Part shown: in pieces, positions 26,938-35,829 of the stretch
Position numbering within the stretch: position 1 is the stretch's first letter
How the letters are laid out: each line of letters opens with the position of its first letter
Assembly (NCBI RefSeq): GCF_019670005.1
Contig: NZ_AP019783.1
Coordinates: forward strand, 3,684,150 to 3,748,149
DNA: 64,000 bases
Source of the DNA: Methylomagnum ishizawai
GTDB lineage: Bacteria > Pseudomonadota > Gammaproteobacteria > Methylococcales > Methylococcaceae
Reading direction: 5' to 3'
Program-made: the position numbers and the translations under genes
The notes under the pieces: model-generated
The model's input: the letters and a program-made list of their open reading frames with translations, nothing else
Databases searched by the model: none
Told to the model about the DNA's origin: nothing

Positions 26938-27378
26938 ATGAGCCTCCCGCCCCATGCCGAACCCCGCTTCCTGCTCTACCATTTGCAGCCCATCAGCGCC
27001 CGGCTGCTGTTCATGCGCCACGCCTCGGGCAGCGTGCTGGCCCCGCGCCCACTGCCGTTCCTGACCAGCCCCATCGAGGACGACCCGCCCCGGCCCAAGC
27101 TCGACCTCATCCAGCAAGTGACCCTGGGCATGCGGCTCAACGCCAGCCTGGGCTTCGAGCCGGGGATGCTGGTGGTGGAGCCGGACTTCCTGCGCCGGGC
27201 CGAAATCCCGAGGGCGGTGGTCGATCTGCACCTGGCCCGCTTCACCAGCCACGACCCGCCGCACGAGGCGGCCCGGCTCAAGGGGGCGGCGTTCCACCCC
27301 ATCACCGAACTGCGCGGCGGCCATCCGGTGGAAATGGCCATGTTGCGCTGGGCCTACGAATATCTGCTGGCGGGCTGA
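26938..27378 (+). CDS. Hypothetical protein
   Basis: 146 residues with no signal peptide or membrane segment. The C-terminal half (RAVVDLHLARFTSHDPPHEA, FHPITELRGGHPVEMAML) looks like a compact alpha/beta domain, faintly reminiscent of NUDIX-like proteins. It has no NUDIX box (GX5EX7REUXEEXGU), so I do not assign it. It probably shares a transcript with the 26593 gene. Confidence 0.5.
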   Translation: MSLPPHAEPRFLLYHLQPISARLLFMRHASGSVLAPRPLPFLTSPIEDDPPRPKLDLIQQVTLGMRLNASLGFEPGMLVVEPDFLRRAEIPRAVVDLHLARFTSHDPPHEAARLKGAAFHPITELRGGHPVEMAMLRWAYEYLLAG

Positions 27379-27490
27379 GCGCGGACAGCCGGCGCGGGTC
27401 CGGGCGTCCTTCCCCTGTATTAAACAAGTCTGGATTCGGGAGTACAGTACGGGTTTTCCCCCCGCCCGACGCCACCCGCGCTCCCCGCCC

Positions 27491-29851
27491 ATGACATCCG
27501 ACCACCCCGACCCGCCCGGCCCCGCGCTCCCGGCGGATTCCGCCGAGCGCCCATCCGAACCCGCCGCCTTCTGCGAGCGGGCTTTGCTGGACGGCCTGTT
27601 GGCGGCGTCTCCGGCGGGGTTCGCCTATATCGACACCGATTTCCGCCTGGTCCGCGTCAACCCGGCCCTGGCCGGATTCGTCGGCCTGGCGGTGGAGCAC
27701 ATGCTGGGCCGCCGGGTGGCCGAGGTGGTGCCGACCCTCTGGCCGCGGCTCGAACCGATCTGCCACGCCGTCCTCGCCGGGGGGCATCCCCCCGCGAGCC
27801 TCGAAATCGCCGGGCGAACCCCCGCGCAACCCGGCATGCTCCGCCATTGGCTGGCCCACGTCTACCCGGTGCGGCCCGACGGGTCCGCCGCCGGCACCGG
27901 AATCGGCATCGTGGCCCTGGAAATCACCGCGCAGAAACACACCGAGGCCGCGCTGCGCGCCAGCGAGGAACGGCTGCGCCTGGCCCACGGGCGCTTCGCC
28001 GCCGCCCTGGAAAACTCCCCGGTGGTGGTGTTCGCGCAGGACCGCGACCTCCGCTATACCTGGGTCCACAATTGCACCCTCGGCTTCCGCGACGAGCAAG
28101 TGCTGGGCGCGACCGATGCCGAGTTGTTCGAGCAACCCGCCGACGCCGCCCGCCTGACCGCGCTCAAGCGCCGGGTGCTGGACACCGGGCGGCCCGCCCG
28201 CGAAGAGGTGCCGATCCTCGGCCAGGGCGGGCCGCACTGGTACGATCTGGCGGTGCGCCCCCAATACGCGGCGGGCGCGGTCGCCGGCCTGGTCTGCGCG
28301 GCGGTCAACATCACCGACCGCAAGAACGCCGAGGAACGCGCCCGCAACAACGAACTGCGGCTGCGGCTGGCCCTGGACGCGGCCCGGCTGACCTCCTTCG
28401 AATGGGATATCCAACGCGACCAGGTCCGCCGCTTCATCGCCCCCGATGCCCCGTCCGCCAGCCCGGAAGACGCCCCCAACCCTTTCGGCGCGGTCTGCCA
28501 GGCCGTGCATCCCGAAGACCGCCTGCGCTTCATCGCCCAAATCCACGCCGCGCTGACCAGCGCGGACGGCCGCTACGAAAACGAATTCCGCATCCTCTAT
28601 CCCGACGGCGGCAGCGCCTGGGTCTACGAACGGGGCCGGGTGGAACGCGACGCCGCGGGCCGCCCGGTCCGGTTGCTCGGCTTGTCGCAGGACATCACCG
28701 AGCGCAAGCGCTCCGAACAAGCCCTGCGCGAAGCCGACCGCCGCAAGGACGAATTCCTCGCCATGCTGGCCCACGAACTCCGCAATCCCCTGGCCCCGAT
28801 CCGCAACGCCGTGGAAATCCTCAAGCGGCGCGGCGAACTGTCCGAGGTCCAAATCGGCGGTTGCCATTCGATCATCCAGCGCCAAACCGAGCATCTGGCG
28901 CGGCTGGTGGACGACCTATTGGACGTGTCGCGGATTTCCCGCGGCCAGATCGAGCTGCGCAAAGGCACGTTCACGCTCACCGATATCCTGCAACGGGCCT
29001 TGGAAACCAGCCTGCCCCTGATCGAATCCCGCCGCCACGAACTCAGCCTGCACCTGCCCGAGGAACCGTTGTGGGTCGAGGGCGATCTGGTACGGCTGGC
29101 GCAAGTGGTCTCGAACCTGCTCAACAACGCTGCCAAATACACCGATATCGGCGGGAGCATCCGGCTCGGGGTCGAATGCGCCGACGGCCACGCCCTGATC
29201 CGGGTGGAGGACAATGGCCGCGGCATCGACCCCGCCGTCCTGCCGCACTTGTTCGACCTGTTCTACCAAGTGGACCGCACCCTGGACCGTTCCGAGGGCG
29301 GGCTGGGCATCGGCCTGTCCTTGGTGGAAAAACTGGTGGGGATGCATGGCGGACAGGTCGAGGCCCATAGCGCGGGCCGGGGCCGGGGCAGCGAGTTCGT
29401 CGTCCGCCTGCCCTGCCTGCGCGATCTGCTGGACGTGGGCGCGGTCGCCCGGCCCGACCCGGTCCGCAAAACCGGCGAGCGGCTGCGCATCCTGGTCGTG
29501 GACGATAATTTCGACGCGGCGGACAGCATGGCGCTGTTGCTGCTGGGCGAAGGCCACGAGGTGCTGACCGCCTACGACGGCGAAACCGCCCTCGACCTCG
29601 CCCTGAACCACCAACCCGCCGTGGTGTTGCTGGATATCGGCCTGCCGGGGATGGATGGCTACAGCGTGGCGCGGGAACTGCGGCGGCGCGGCGCGGTGCC
29701 GGCGACCCAGTTGGTCGCCCTGACCGGCTATGGACAGACGGAAGACCGCGAGAAATCGCAACTGGCCGGATTCGACCGGCATCTGGTCAAGCCGGTGGAT
29801 TTCGACGCCTTGCAAGCGGTGTTGGCGGAATGTTCGGACCGCCCCGCCTAG
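27491..29851 (+). CDS. Hybrid sensor histidine kinase (PAS3-HisKA-HATPase-REC)
   Basis: 786 residues, no membrane segment, so a cytoplasmic sensor. Three PAS domains occupy about residues 30-155, 160-280 and 285-410. The third, PAS_3-like, ends GLSQDITERKRSEQ. The H-box MLAHELRNPLAP has the phospho-acceptor His428. The ATPase domain shows LLNNAAKYT (N box), VEDNGRGID (G1) and GGLGIGLSLV (G2). A receiver domain from about residue 663 carries the phospho-acceptor Asp715 in LLDIGLPGMDG and the conserved lysine in HLVKPVD. No DNA-binding response regulator is adjacent, so the output partner is elsewhere. The start is uncertain because no clear ribosome site is seen. Confidence 0.93.
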   Translation: MTSDHPDPPGPALPADSAERPSEPAAFCERALLDGLLAASPAGFAYIDTDFRLVRVNPALAGFVGLAVEHMLGRRVAEVVPTLWPRLEPICHAVLAGGHPPASLEIAGRTPAQPGMLRHWLAHVYPVRPDGSAAGTGIGIVALEITAQKHTEAALRASEERLRLAHGRFAAALENSPVVVFAQDRDLRYTWVHNCTLGFRDEQVLGATDAELFEQPADAARLTALKRRVLDTGRPAREEVPILGQGGPHWYDLAVRPQYAAGAVAGLVCAAVNITDRKNAEERARNNELRLRLALDAARLTSFEWDIQRDQVRRFIAPDAPSASPEDAPNPFGAVCQAVHPEDRLRFIAQIHAALTSADGRYENEFRILYPDGGSAWVYERGRVERDAAGRPVRLLGLSQDITERKRSEQALREADRRKDEFLAMLAHELRNPLAPIRNAVEILKRRGELSEVQIGGCHSIIQRQTEHLARLVDDLLDVSRISRGQIELRKGTFTLTDILQRALETSLPLIESRRHELSLHLPEEPLWVEGDLVRLAQVVSNLLNNAAKYTDIGGSIRLGVECADGHALIRVEDNGRGIDPAVLPHLFDLFYQVDRTLDRSEGGLGIGLSLVEKLVGMHGGQVEAHSAGRGRGSEFVVRLPCLRDLLDVGAVARPDPVRKTGERLRILVVDDNFDAADSMALLLLGEGHEVLTAYDGETALDLALNHQPAVVLLDIGLPGMDGYSVARELRRRGAVPATQLVALTGYGQTEDREKSQLAGFDRHLVKPVDFDALQAVLAECSDRPA

Positions 29852-29879
29852 GGACGGCCCGGAGCGGGGACGGGACGGC

Positions 29880-30188
29880 CTATTCCGCCGCCCCGTCCTT
29901 CACGGTGGTTTTCAGCAGGAAGAACCTATAGACCACCCAGGCGCAAAGGATTCCCACCACCACCCAGGAGTGGCTCATCAGGCTGGCGGACAGCGTGGTC
30001 TTGGCGGCCACGCCCCGGATGCCCGCCATATACGGTCTCGATACCAGCATCATCCAGGCCCAGGCGGGCACTTGGTAGGCGATGGCCCCGGCCACGCCCC
30101 AATGCATGGCTTTCGAGCCCAGCCGCTCCGCCGTGCGATAGAACCAGAACGCGATCCCCGCGGTCAGCAACATTGAAATCAACACCAT
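29880..30188 (-). CDS. Small three-helix membrane protein
   Basis: 102 residues, start at 30188 supported by GAGGAGG about 7 bp upstream. Three hydrophobic helices are visible: MVLISMLLTAGIAFWFY, a central WGVAGAIAYQVPAWAWMM and SHSWVVVGILCAWVVYRFF. The short C-terminal tail is charged. No family is recognised. It is convergent with the hybrid kinase and stands alone. Confidence 0.65.
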   Translation of the reverse strand: MVLISMLLTAGIAFWFYRTAERLGSKAMHWGVAGAIAYQVPAWAWMMLVSRPYMAGIRGVAAKTTLSASLMSHSWVVVGILCAWVVYRFFLLKTTVKDGAAE

Positions 30189-30324
30189 GACATGGCCTCC
30201 TCTGCAAGAATTATCGGATTGTGCGCCGACCTGTGCCGGCCGGTCGGGTGCAGATTAACCGATAGCCCACCCGCAAGAAAGCCAAGCCGTTCCCACGCCT
30301 CCCGGCCCGGAGTCGCCCACCGCA

Positions 30325-32274
30325 ATGAAACCGCGCATGGAAATCCGCTACGAACCCACCCCCGCCGACACCGCGGCCCATCTCCGTCACCTACGCGACC
30401 AAGGCCGGCCCCCGGACCCGCCGTTATGGATCGTCCTCCTGGGGCTAGGGCTGGGCCTCGCCGTCGCGGCCCGGACCGACGCCCCCGATTGGCGCGATGT
30501 GTTGCTGTTCGGCACCGCCGCCTTGTTCGGGCTGTCCGGCCTGGCGCTGGCCCTGTGGCGGCGCTGCTATCCCGATACCGCCGACACCGCGCCGCCCACG
30601 GGCGTGTGCCGGCTCGTGGTCACGCCCGCCGGGCTGGTGCGGGCCGCGGGGCCGGAGGCCGGATTCCTGGCTTGGCCCGACCTCGCGGCCCTGGTGGAAG
30701 GACCGGAGCATTTCCACCTACACGCGGTTTCCGGCCCCCTCTGGACCCTGCCCAAACGCGCCCTGCCCGAACCGGACGGTCCTCGAGCTTTCGCCGATCT
30801 CGTCCGCCGCTATTGGCAAGCCCAGCCCGGCCACCGGCGCCGGCGCTTGCCGGACCGGCCGGAACGCCCGGGCCGGCGCGTGCTGGCGGGATTCGCGGAA
30901 GCGCTGCGCGGCGGCTTCCGGCTCGCGCTGTTCAGGCCGCTGGAGGGCGGCGCGGTCCGCACCCTGGGCGGCGGCGTGCTGGCCGGGCTGCTGGCCTTGC
31001 GGCTGGGGGTGTCGGCGTTGGGGGATTACGCCGCCGCGCTGCCGCGGCCGCGCTTCGACGCCTACGGCTTGATCGACCACGGGGCCGGGATGCTGCTGTT
31101 CCTGCTGAGCGGGCTGGCGCTGGGCGGCCTGGCCCGCGATACCAAACCCCTGCTGGGCTTGCTGGGTTTGATCGCGGCGGCGGAATGGCTGACCTCGGCC
31201 CTGTACCGGCTGGCCTATGCCGCGCTGCCGGGCGGCGGGGAAACCGCCGCGCCCTGGATCGGCTGGGCCTTGTTCCTGGCGTGGTTCCTGTGGAACTTCG
31301 CCATCGTGTTCCGCGCCGTGGGCGGGGTTTACCGGCAACCGGCCCCGGTGGCGCTATTCCTCGCCAGCGCCTTCGCCCTGCTGGATTGGGGCGTGGGCTT
31401 CCAACTGCCGGTCCAGGAGATTTTCTATCCGGCGGAGGACGAAGCCACCGCCGCCCCGGCTCCCCGGATCGACGCCGAGGAAGTCCTCTACCGCCAGCAC
31501 CGGCTCCTGCGCGAAGCCACCGACGCCCTCGCCCCACAACGCCCCGGCGTCGCCGACCTGTATTTCGTGGGCTTCGCGGGAGAATCCGACGAACAGGTCT
31601 TCGCCCATGAAGTCGGGTACGCGCTGGACTTGTTCGACCGGCGCTTCGACACCCAAGGCCGCTCCATCGCCCTGGTCAACAGCCCCGACACCCTGGTCCG
31701 CTGGCCCATCGCCAACCGCCACGCCCTCGACGCCGCCCTGCAAGCCGTGGCCCGCCGCATGGACCCCAAGGAGGACGTGCTGTTCCTGTTCCTGACCTCG
31801 CATGGCTCGAAGGACCACAAGCTCTCGGTGCGCTTCGAGCCCCTGCCCCTGGACGACCTGCCCGCCGCCACGCTCAAGGCCGCGCTGGACCGCGCCGGTA
31901 TCCGCCAGCGGATCGTGGTGGTGTCGGCCTGTTATTCCGGGGGGTTCCTGGACGCGCTCAAGGACGACGATTCCCTGATCCTCACCGCCGCCCGCCGCGA
32001 CCGGGCCTCGTTCGGCTGCGGGGTGGATTCCGAGTTCACCTATTTCGGGCAGGCTTATTTCGTGGAGGCGTTGGCGCAAACCCGCTCCTTCGTCGCGGCC
32101 TTCGACATGGCGCGGCAGACGATAGAACGGCGCGAACAGGCCGAAGGCAACGAGCCTTCCCTGCCGCAAATCCATGTCGGGAAGAACATCGCGCCCAAGC
32201 TGCGGGCGCTGGAACAGCGGCTGGCGGCCCCCGCGGCCAAGCCCAGGCCGGGAAACCGGCCCCTGAAGCCGTAA
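30325..32274 (+). CDS. Membrane-anchored peptidase C13 (legumain-like) family protein
   Basis: 649 residues; the start may be this ATG or one 9 bp later (MEIRYEPTP). The N-terminal ~170 residues resemble a YcxB-like region with two helices (LWIVLLGLGLGLAVA, LLFGTAALFGLSGLALAL). Residues about 205-360 hold five more hydrophobic helices. The C-terminal domain (about 400-640) is caspase/legumain-fold: LYFVGFAGESDEQVF, His493 in LTSHGSKDH and Cys536 in VVSACYSGG form the dyad. The end of the domain contains SCGVDSEFTYFGQAYF-type residues usual in bacterial C13 proteins. It is the second caspase-fold protease in the window. Function unknown; perhaps membrane protein processing. Confidence 0.85.
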   Translation: MKPRMEIRYEPTPADTAAHLRHLRDQGRPPDPPLWIVLLGLGLGLAVAARTDAPDWRDVLLFGTAALFGLSGLALALWRRCYPDTADTAPPTGVCRLVVTPAGLVRAAGPEAGFLAWPDLAALVEGPEHFHLHAVSGPLWTLPKRALPEPDGPRAFADLVRRYWQAQPGHRRRRLPDRPERPGRRVLAGFAEALRGGFRLALFRPLEGGAVRTLGGGVLAGLLALRLGVSALGDYAAALPRPRFDAYGLIDHGAGMLLFLLSGLALGGLARDTKPLLGLLGLIAAAEWLTSALYRLAYAALPGGGETAAPWIGWALFLAWFLWNFAIVFRAVGGVYRQPAPVALFLASAFALLDWGVGFQLPVQEIFYPAEDEATAAPAPRIDAEEVLYRQHRLLREATDALAPQRPGVADLYFVGFAGESDEQVFAHEVGYALDLFDRRFDTQGRSIALVNSPDTLVRWPIANRHALDAALQAVARRMDPKEDVLFLFLTSHGSKDHKLSVRFEPLPLDDLPAATLKAALDRAGIRQRIVVVSACYSGGFLDALKDDDSLILTAARRDRASFGCGVDSEFTYFGQAYFVEALAQTRSFVAAFDMARQTIERREQAEGNEPSLPQIHVGKNIAPKLRALEQRLAAPAAKPRPGNRPLKP

Positions 32275-32276
32275 CC

Positions 32277-33143
32277 TCAAGCCTCGAGTCCCAAGCCTCC
32301 CCCGGCCACCACCACCCGGTTCCGTCCGCCGTCCTTGGCCCGGTAGAGCGCGGTGTCGGCGGCATCGACCAGGGCTTTGGGATTCCCCTCCGCCACGGGC
32401 AAGGCCGTGGCGACGCCCAGGCTGACCGTCACCACCCCGCTTGCGCCGGAGGCATGGGGAATGTTCAAGCGTTCCACACCCTCGCGGATGCGCTCCGCCA
32501 ACCGGGCCGCCAATTCCGGCGGGGTGTGGGCGTGGATGATAAGGAATTCCTCGCCGCCGTAGCGGGTGGGAATATCCCCGGCGCGGCGGGCCAGCCTACG
32601 GATCACCCGCCCCACCTGCCGCAGCACGTTATCGCCCTGGGTATGCCCATAGGCGTCGTTGTAGGCCTTGAAGTGGTCCACATCGACCATGATGATCGAC
32701 AAGGGATGCAGGTCGCGGGCACCGCGCCGCCACTCATGCTCCAACAAAATGTCGAGGGCGCGGCGGTTGGGCAATTGGGTCAGGGCATCGACGCTGGCCA
32801 GGGCCATCAGCATCTTGAGGTGGTGGCGGTCGCTCTTGAGCAGCGGATAGAACCACCACAGGCCCACCCACATGGTGACCGACACGAACAAGCCCAATAC
32901 CTCCAGCAGCAGATCGATGGGCCAAGGCCCGGCCACCACCAGCCTGTACCAGCCCAAGGCGCGGCGCAGGGCCATCGCCAGCAGCCCCAAGGTCATCAGC
33001 AACGCGGGCACATACCAGCCGGAAATGCGGGTCAGCCGGAAGGCCATGGCGGCCGCGGCGAGTTGGGCGAGCAGGGACAGCCCCAAAATCCAATGGATCA
33101 GCGGGGAACGCAACAAGGCTTCGAGCAGGTCCGTGGCGGGCAT
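32277..33143 (-). CDS. Diguanylate cyclase (GGDEF) with N-terminal membrane helices
   Basis: 288 residues. Three hydrophobic segments between residues 15 and 100 form an uncharacterised membrane sensor region. The GGDEF domain (about 115-280) has the active-site GGEEF at 196-200 with the VDVDHFKAYND metal-binding strand. An inhibitory-site RxxD (RAGD, 187-190) lies five residues before it, so product inhibition is expected. The enzyme makes cyclic di-GMP from two GTP and likely controls motility or biofilm. Its stop is 2 bp from the stop of the convergent C13 peptidase gene. Confidence 0.92.
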   Translation of the reverse strand: MPATDLLEALLRSPLIHWILGLSLLAQLAAAAMAFRLTRISGWYVPALLMTLGLLAMALRRALGWYRLVVAGPWPIDLLLEVLGLFVSVTMWVGLWWFYPLLKSDRHHLKMLMALASVDALTQLPNRRALDILLEHEWRRGARDLHPLSIIMVDVDHFKAYNDAYGHTQGDNVLRQVGRVIRRLARRAGDIPTRYGGEEFLIIHAHTPPELAARLAERIREGVERLNIPHASGASGVVTVSLGVATALPVAEGNPKALVDAADTALYRAKDGGRNRVVVAGGGLGLEA

Positions 33144-33470
33144 GGCGGGCTGTTCCTGGGCAAGGCCGGACCGGACACCGAGATGGGACCGTCCGTTTCA
33201 TGGCAATAAGTATCGGCGGAAATCGGGAAATCCGCAGCCCCTCACCAATCCCGCCGTTCCCACGCCATCCAATAAACCCGGAACCCTTTTCCGCGATTCC
33301 GGGACAGGGGGAATCACGCTCCGAATACAACCGATTCCATGGGCATAACCGTCCATTCACGATTGCCCTATAACCCTGGAATCAGCCGCCTATCCAAGCT
33401 GCGGGATAGGCCAAGCCAACCGGACAGACCATAAACCATACCAATCCATATACGGACAGTCTCAAACCAT
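33144..33470. other. Divergent intergenic region
   Basis: 327 bp upstream of both the diguanylate cyclase gene and the DUF3604 gene. There is no gene. AT content rises toward 33400-33500, where the DUF3604 promoter lies. Confidence 0.5.
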
Positions 33471-33499
33471 TTGATCGCGTCCCATATAAACCCTACAAT
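33471..33499 (+). promoter_or_regulatory. Sigma-70-like promoter of the DUF3604 gene
   Basis: TTGATC (33471-33476) and TACAAT (33494-33499) separated by 17 bp, about 50 bp upstream of the start codon at 33550. The surrounding DNA is AT-rich. Confidence 0.6.
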
Positions 33500-33549
33500 T
33501 GCATTTATTCACAGGAGAATGCTTTTTTATTTGCTTCATCGAGGCGGCC

Positions 33550-35523
33550 ATGCCCAAAATAATAACGTCCCATACCAAAAACACCCTTCTATTAGCCATG
33601 GGCACCGTCCTGGGCTTAACTTCCCCCCTGGCCCGCTCCGCCACCCCACCCACCGTACAACTTGTCAGCCCCGGCTTCGTGGTGGCGGGCCAACCGACCC
33701 CGTTCGAATACAAAATCACCATCGGGAAGGACGGCCTTCCCGTGAAGGGCAGCCTCATGCTGGGTTTCCACCATTCCTCGCAATGGAAAGGGACGCAGGT
33801 TTCGCAACCCCAAGCGCCGGGCTACGTATCGGTCGTGGGCAAGGTCCCCAATAACTTCAAGGTCAAGTTCAAGAAACTCCCCGCCAGCGCCTTCACCACG
33901 AAAGGGGACACACTGTACAACCGCGGCATCGTGGCGGAAGTCGCCCAACAACCCCTACAACCCGGCGAAGTCGTCACCATCACCATCGGCAGCGTCCAAT
34001 ATGGCGGGATCCAACAAAAGCTATCGGACGACCACCATGAACTCAGGGTCATGGCTGACCTCAACGCCGACGGCAAGTTCGATTGGAGCGCCTCGCCCCA
34101 ATTCGACGTGATCCCGGCCCCCGCCCACCATTTCCTGCTGGTCGCGCCCTCGAAGGTGGTCGCGAACCAACCATTCGACCTCCAGATACATGCCGAGGAC
34201 GCCTTCAACAACTTCGTCAACAATAGTTATTTCACCACCCCCGTGCCCGCCTATAACGGCAAGGTCACCATCACCGACGAAAAAGGCAACGTCCTGGCAA
34301 AAGATCTCAAGCTCGACGATGGATGGGCGCTGACCCAGGTGCGGGTCTCGACCCCCGGTCCCCATTGGCTCACCGCCAGCGACGGCACGCTGACGGGCGG
34401 CAGCAACCCCTTCAAGGCCTTCAACCAGGAACCCAACTACAAGATTTATTGGGGCGATATCCACGGCCACACCAAATTCTCCGACGGCCTGGGGGAAAAC
34501 GCGGAAGAATATTTCTGGTACGCCCAGACGGGGCAACACCTGGATGTGTGCGCGCTCAGCGACCACGCCCAGAAGCGCTGGCCGGAAACCATAGCCGCGG
34601 TCAAATCCTTCTATAAGCCGGGGGAATTCGTGACCCTCCTCGGCTTCGAGGCCAGCCTGCCGGGCGGCCATATCAACCTGTATTTCCGTGGCGATACCGC
34701 CCCGGTCGTGGACGGCTGGGCCAAACAGACCTACCAGGGCTTGACGAACAGCCTGGCCCAGCAGTTCGGGACCGACCTCATCACGGGTCCGCACGCCTTC
34801 GGCCACGACTCGAACGAACCCTACGCCTTCGGTGCCTGGAACGACACCGTGGAGCGCTTCGTCGAAGTCTATTCCAAGCACGGGGCCAGCGAATATCCCG
34901 GCAACCCCACCCCGCTGCCCAACGCCAGCAAGGATATGTCCCACTACCTACAGGGCGGGCTGGCCGCCGGGCGGCGTTTCGGGGTCATCGGCTCCGGGGA
35001 CGGGCACGATTCCCACCCGGGCCGGGCCTTCGGCGGGGCCTATCCCGGTGGCTTGGTGGCCTTCCGCGCCAAGGAATTGACCCGGGAAGCCATCTTCGAC
35101 GCCTGGCAGAACTTCCAGGTCTACGCCACCAGCGCGGACCGGATTTACCTGGACTTCACCATCAACGACTCGTGGATGGGGGCGCAGCTCACCACCGGCG
35201 ATCCCGTGCAGGTGCATTACGAAGTGATAGCCCAGACCCAACAGGTCAAGGCCGAACTGATCCGCAACAACACGGTGATCCGGAGCGACTCGTCGAAGGT
35301 GGGGCATATCAATATCGATTTCACCGACACCCCCACCGCCCCTAAAAACTTCTACTACCTCAGGGTCACCCAGAGCAATTCGGAACGCGCCTGGTCCACG
35401 CCGATCTGGGTCGACAAACCCGACGCGGCCGGCAAGGCGTCGGCGCGGCCCGCAGCGGCCAGCCTCCCGGCGGCCCCCGCACGCCGCGCACCGGCCAGCG
35501 CCTCCGACGACGACATGGACTGA
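33550..35523 (+). CDS. Exported DUF3604 (PHP-like) protein
   Basis: 657 residues from ATG 33550, preceded by GAGGCGG. A signal peptide (about residues 1-32, core LLLAMGTVLGLTSPLARSA) sends it to the periplasm. Residues 40-290 are beta-rich. The DUF3604 domain follows: YWGDIHGHTKFSDGLGEN near residue 297, CALSDHA near 335, GFEASLPGGHINLYF and GDGHDSHPGRAFGG. These are PHP-type metal-binding histidines and aspartates, suggesting a phosphoesterase or other metal-dependent hydrolase. The C-terminus is a proline/alanine-rich tail ending DDDMD. It lies directly upstream of nifLA but has its own promoter, so linkage to nitrogen fixation is not implied. Confidence 0.85.
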   Translation: MPKIITSHTKNTLLLAMGTVLGLTSPLARSATPPTVQLVSPGFVVAGQPTPFEYKITIGKDGLPVKGSLMLGFHHSSQWKGTQVSQPQAPGYVSVVGKVPNNFKVKFKKLPASAFTTKGDTLYNRGIVAEVAQQPLQPGEVVTITIGSVQYGGIQQKLSDDHHELRVMADLNADGKFDWSASPQFDVIPAPAHHFLLVAPSKVVANQPFDLQIHAEDAFNNFVNNSYFTTPVPAYNGKVTITDEKGNVLAKDLKLDDGWALTQVRVSTPGPHWLTASDGTLTGGSNPFKAFNQEPNYKIYWGDIHGHTKFSDGLGENAEEYFWYAQTGQHLDVCALSDHAQKRWPETIAAVKSFYKPGEFVTLLGFEASLPGGHINLYFRGDTAPVVDGWAKQTYQGLTNSLAQQFGTDLITGPHAFGHDSNEPYAFGAWNDTVERFVEVYSKHGASEYPGNPTPLPNASKDMSHYLQGGLAAGRRFGVIGSGDGHDSHPGRAFGGAYPGGLVAFRAKELTREAIFDAWQNFQVYATSADRIYLDFTINDSWMGAQLTTGDPVQVHYEVIAQTQQVKAELIRNNTVIRSDSSKVGHINIDFTDTPTAPKNFYYLRVTQSNSERAWSTPIWVDKPDAAGKASARPAAASLPAAPARRAPASASDDDMD

Positions 35524-35672
35524 TCGTATCCCCGCCGGGGCGCGGCGCGATCCCGCTCCCCGGCAAGCAAGCACGCCACCCAGGCCCCCGGTCGAGCGGC
35601 GGCCTGGGAACCCGGTCCGCCGGACCCCGCACCAAGCCGGCCCAGCCCCGCCCCAAATCGCCCTCATCCCGC

Positions 35673-35688
35673 TGTCATAAAGCCCACA
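35673..35688 (+). promoter_or_regulatory. NifA upstream activator site 1 (TGT-N10-ACA)
   Basis: Exact match TGTCATAAAGCCCACA to the NifA binding consensus TGT-N10-ACA. It lies about 100 bp upstream of the -24 element of the nifLA promoter, the usual distance for an enhancer site. Confidence 0.75.
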
Positions 35689-35712
35689 TAATCCACAGCG
35701 CCATCCGGGCCT

Positions 35713-35728
35713 TGTCGCGAACCCAACA
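35713..35728 (+). promoter_or_regulatory. NifA upstream activator site 2 (TGT-N10-ACA)
   Basis: Second exact match, TGTCGCGAACCCAACA, starting precisely 40 bp after site 1. The spacing places both sites near the same face of the helix, as expected for cooperative binding. Confidence 0.75.
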
Positions 35729-35770
35729 AAATCAAGTCCCTAGGCCGCGTGACGGTAGCAATCCCGACAT

Positions 35771-35786
35771 TGGCGGGTTTTTTGCT
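35771..35786 (+). promoter_or_regulatory. Sigma-54 (-24/-12) promoter of nifLA
   Basis: TGGCGGGTTTTTTGCT has the invariant GG (35772-35773) and GC (35784-35785) separated by exactly 10 bp, and a T-rich spacer. Transcription would start near 35797, leaving a leader of about 33 bases before nifL. Confidence 0.75.
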
Positions 35787-35829
35787 TTATGCCAGCCTAA
35801 AAACCCATGCCCAAGGAGACTCCACGCCG

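Larger units (their letters stand above)
35524..35829. other. nifLA regulatory region
   Basis: 306 bp without a gene, holding the two putative NifA upstream activator sites and the sigma-54 promoter listed separately. The part before 35660 shows only GC-rich sequence with no element I can name. Confidence 0.7.
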
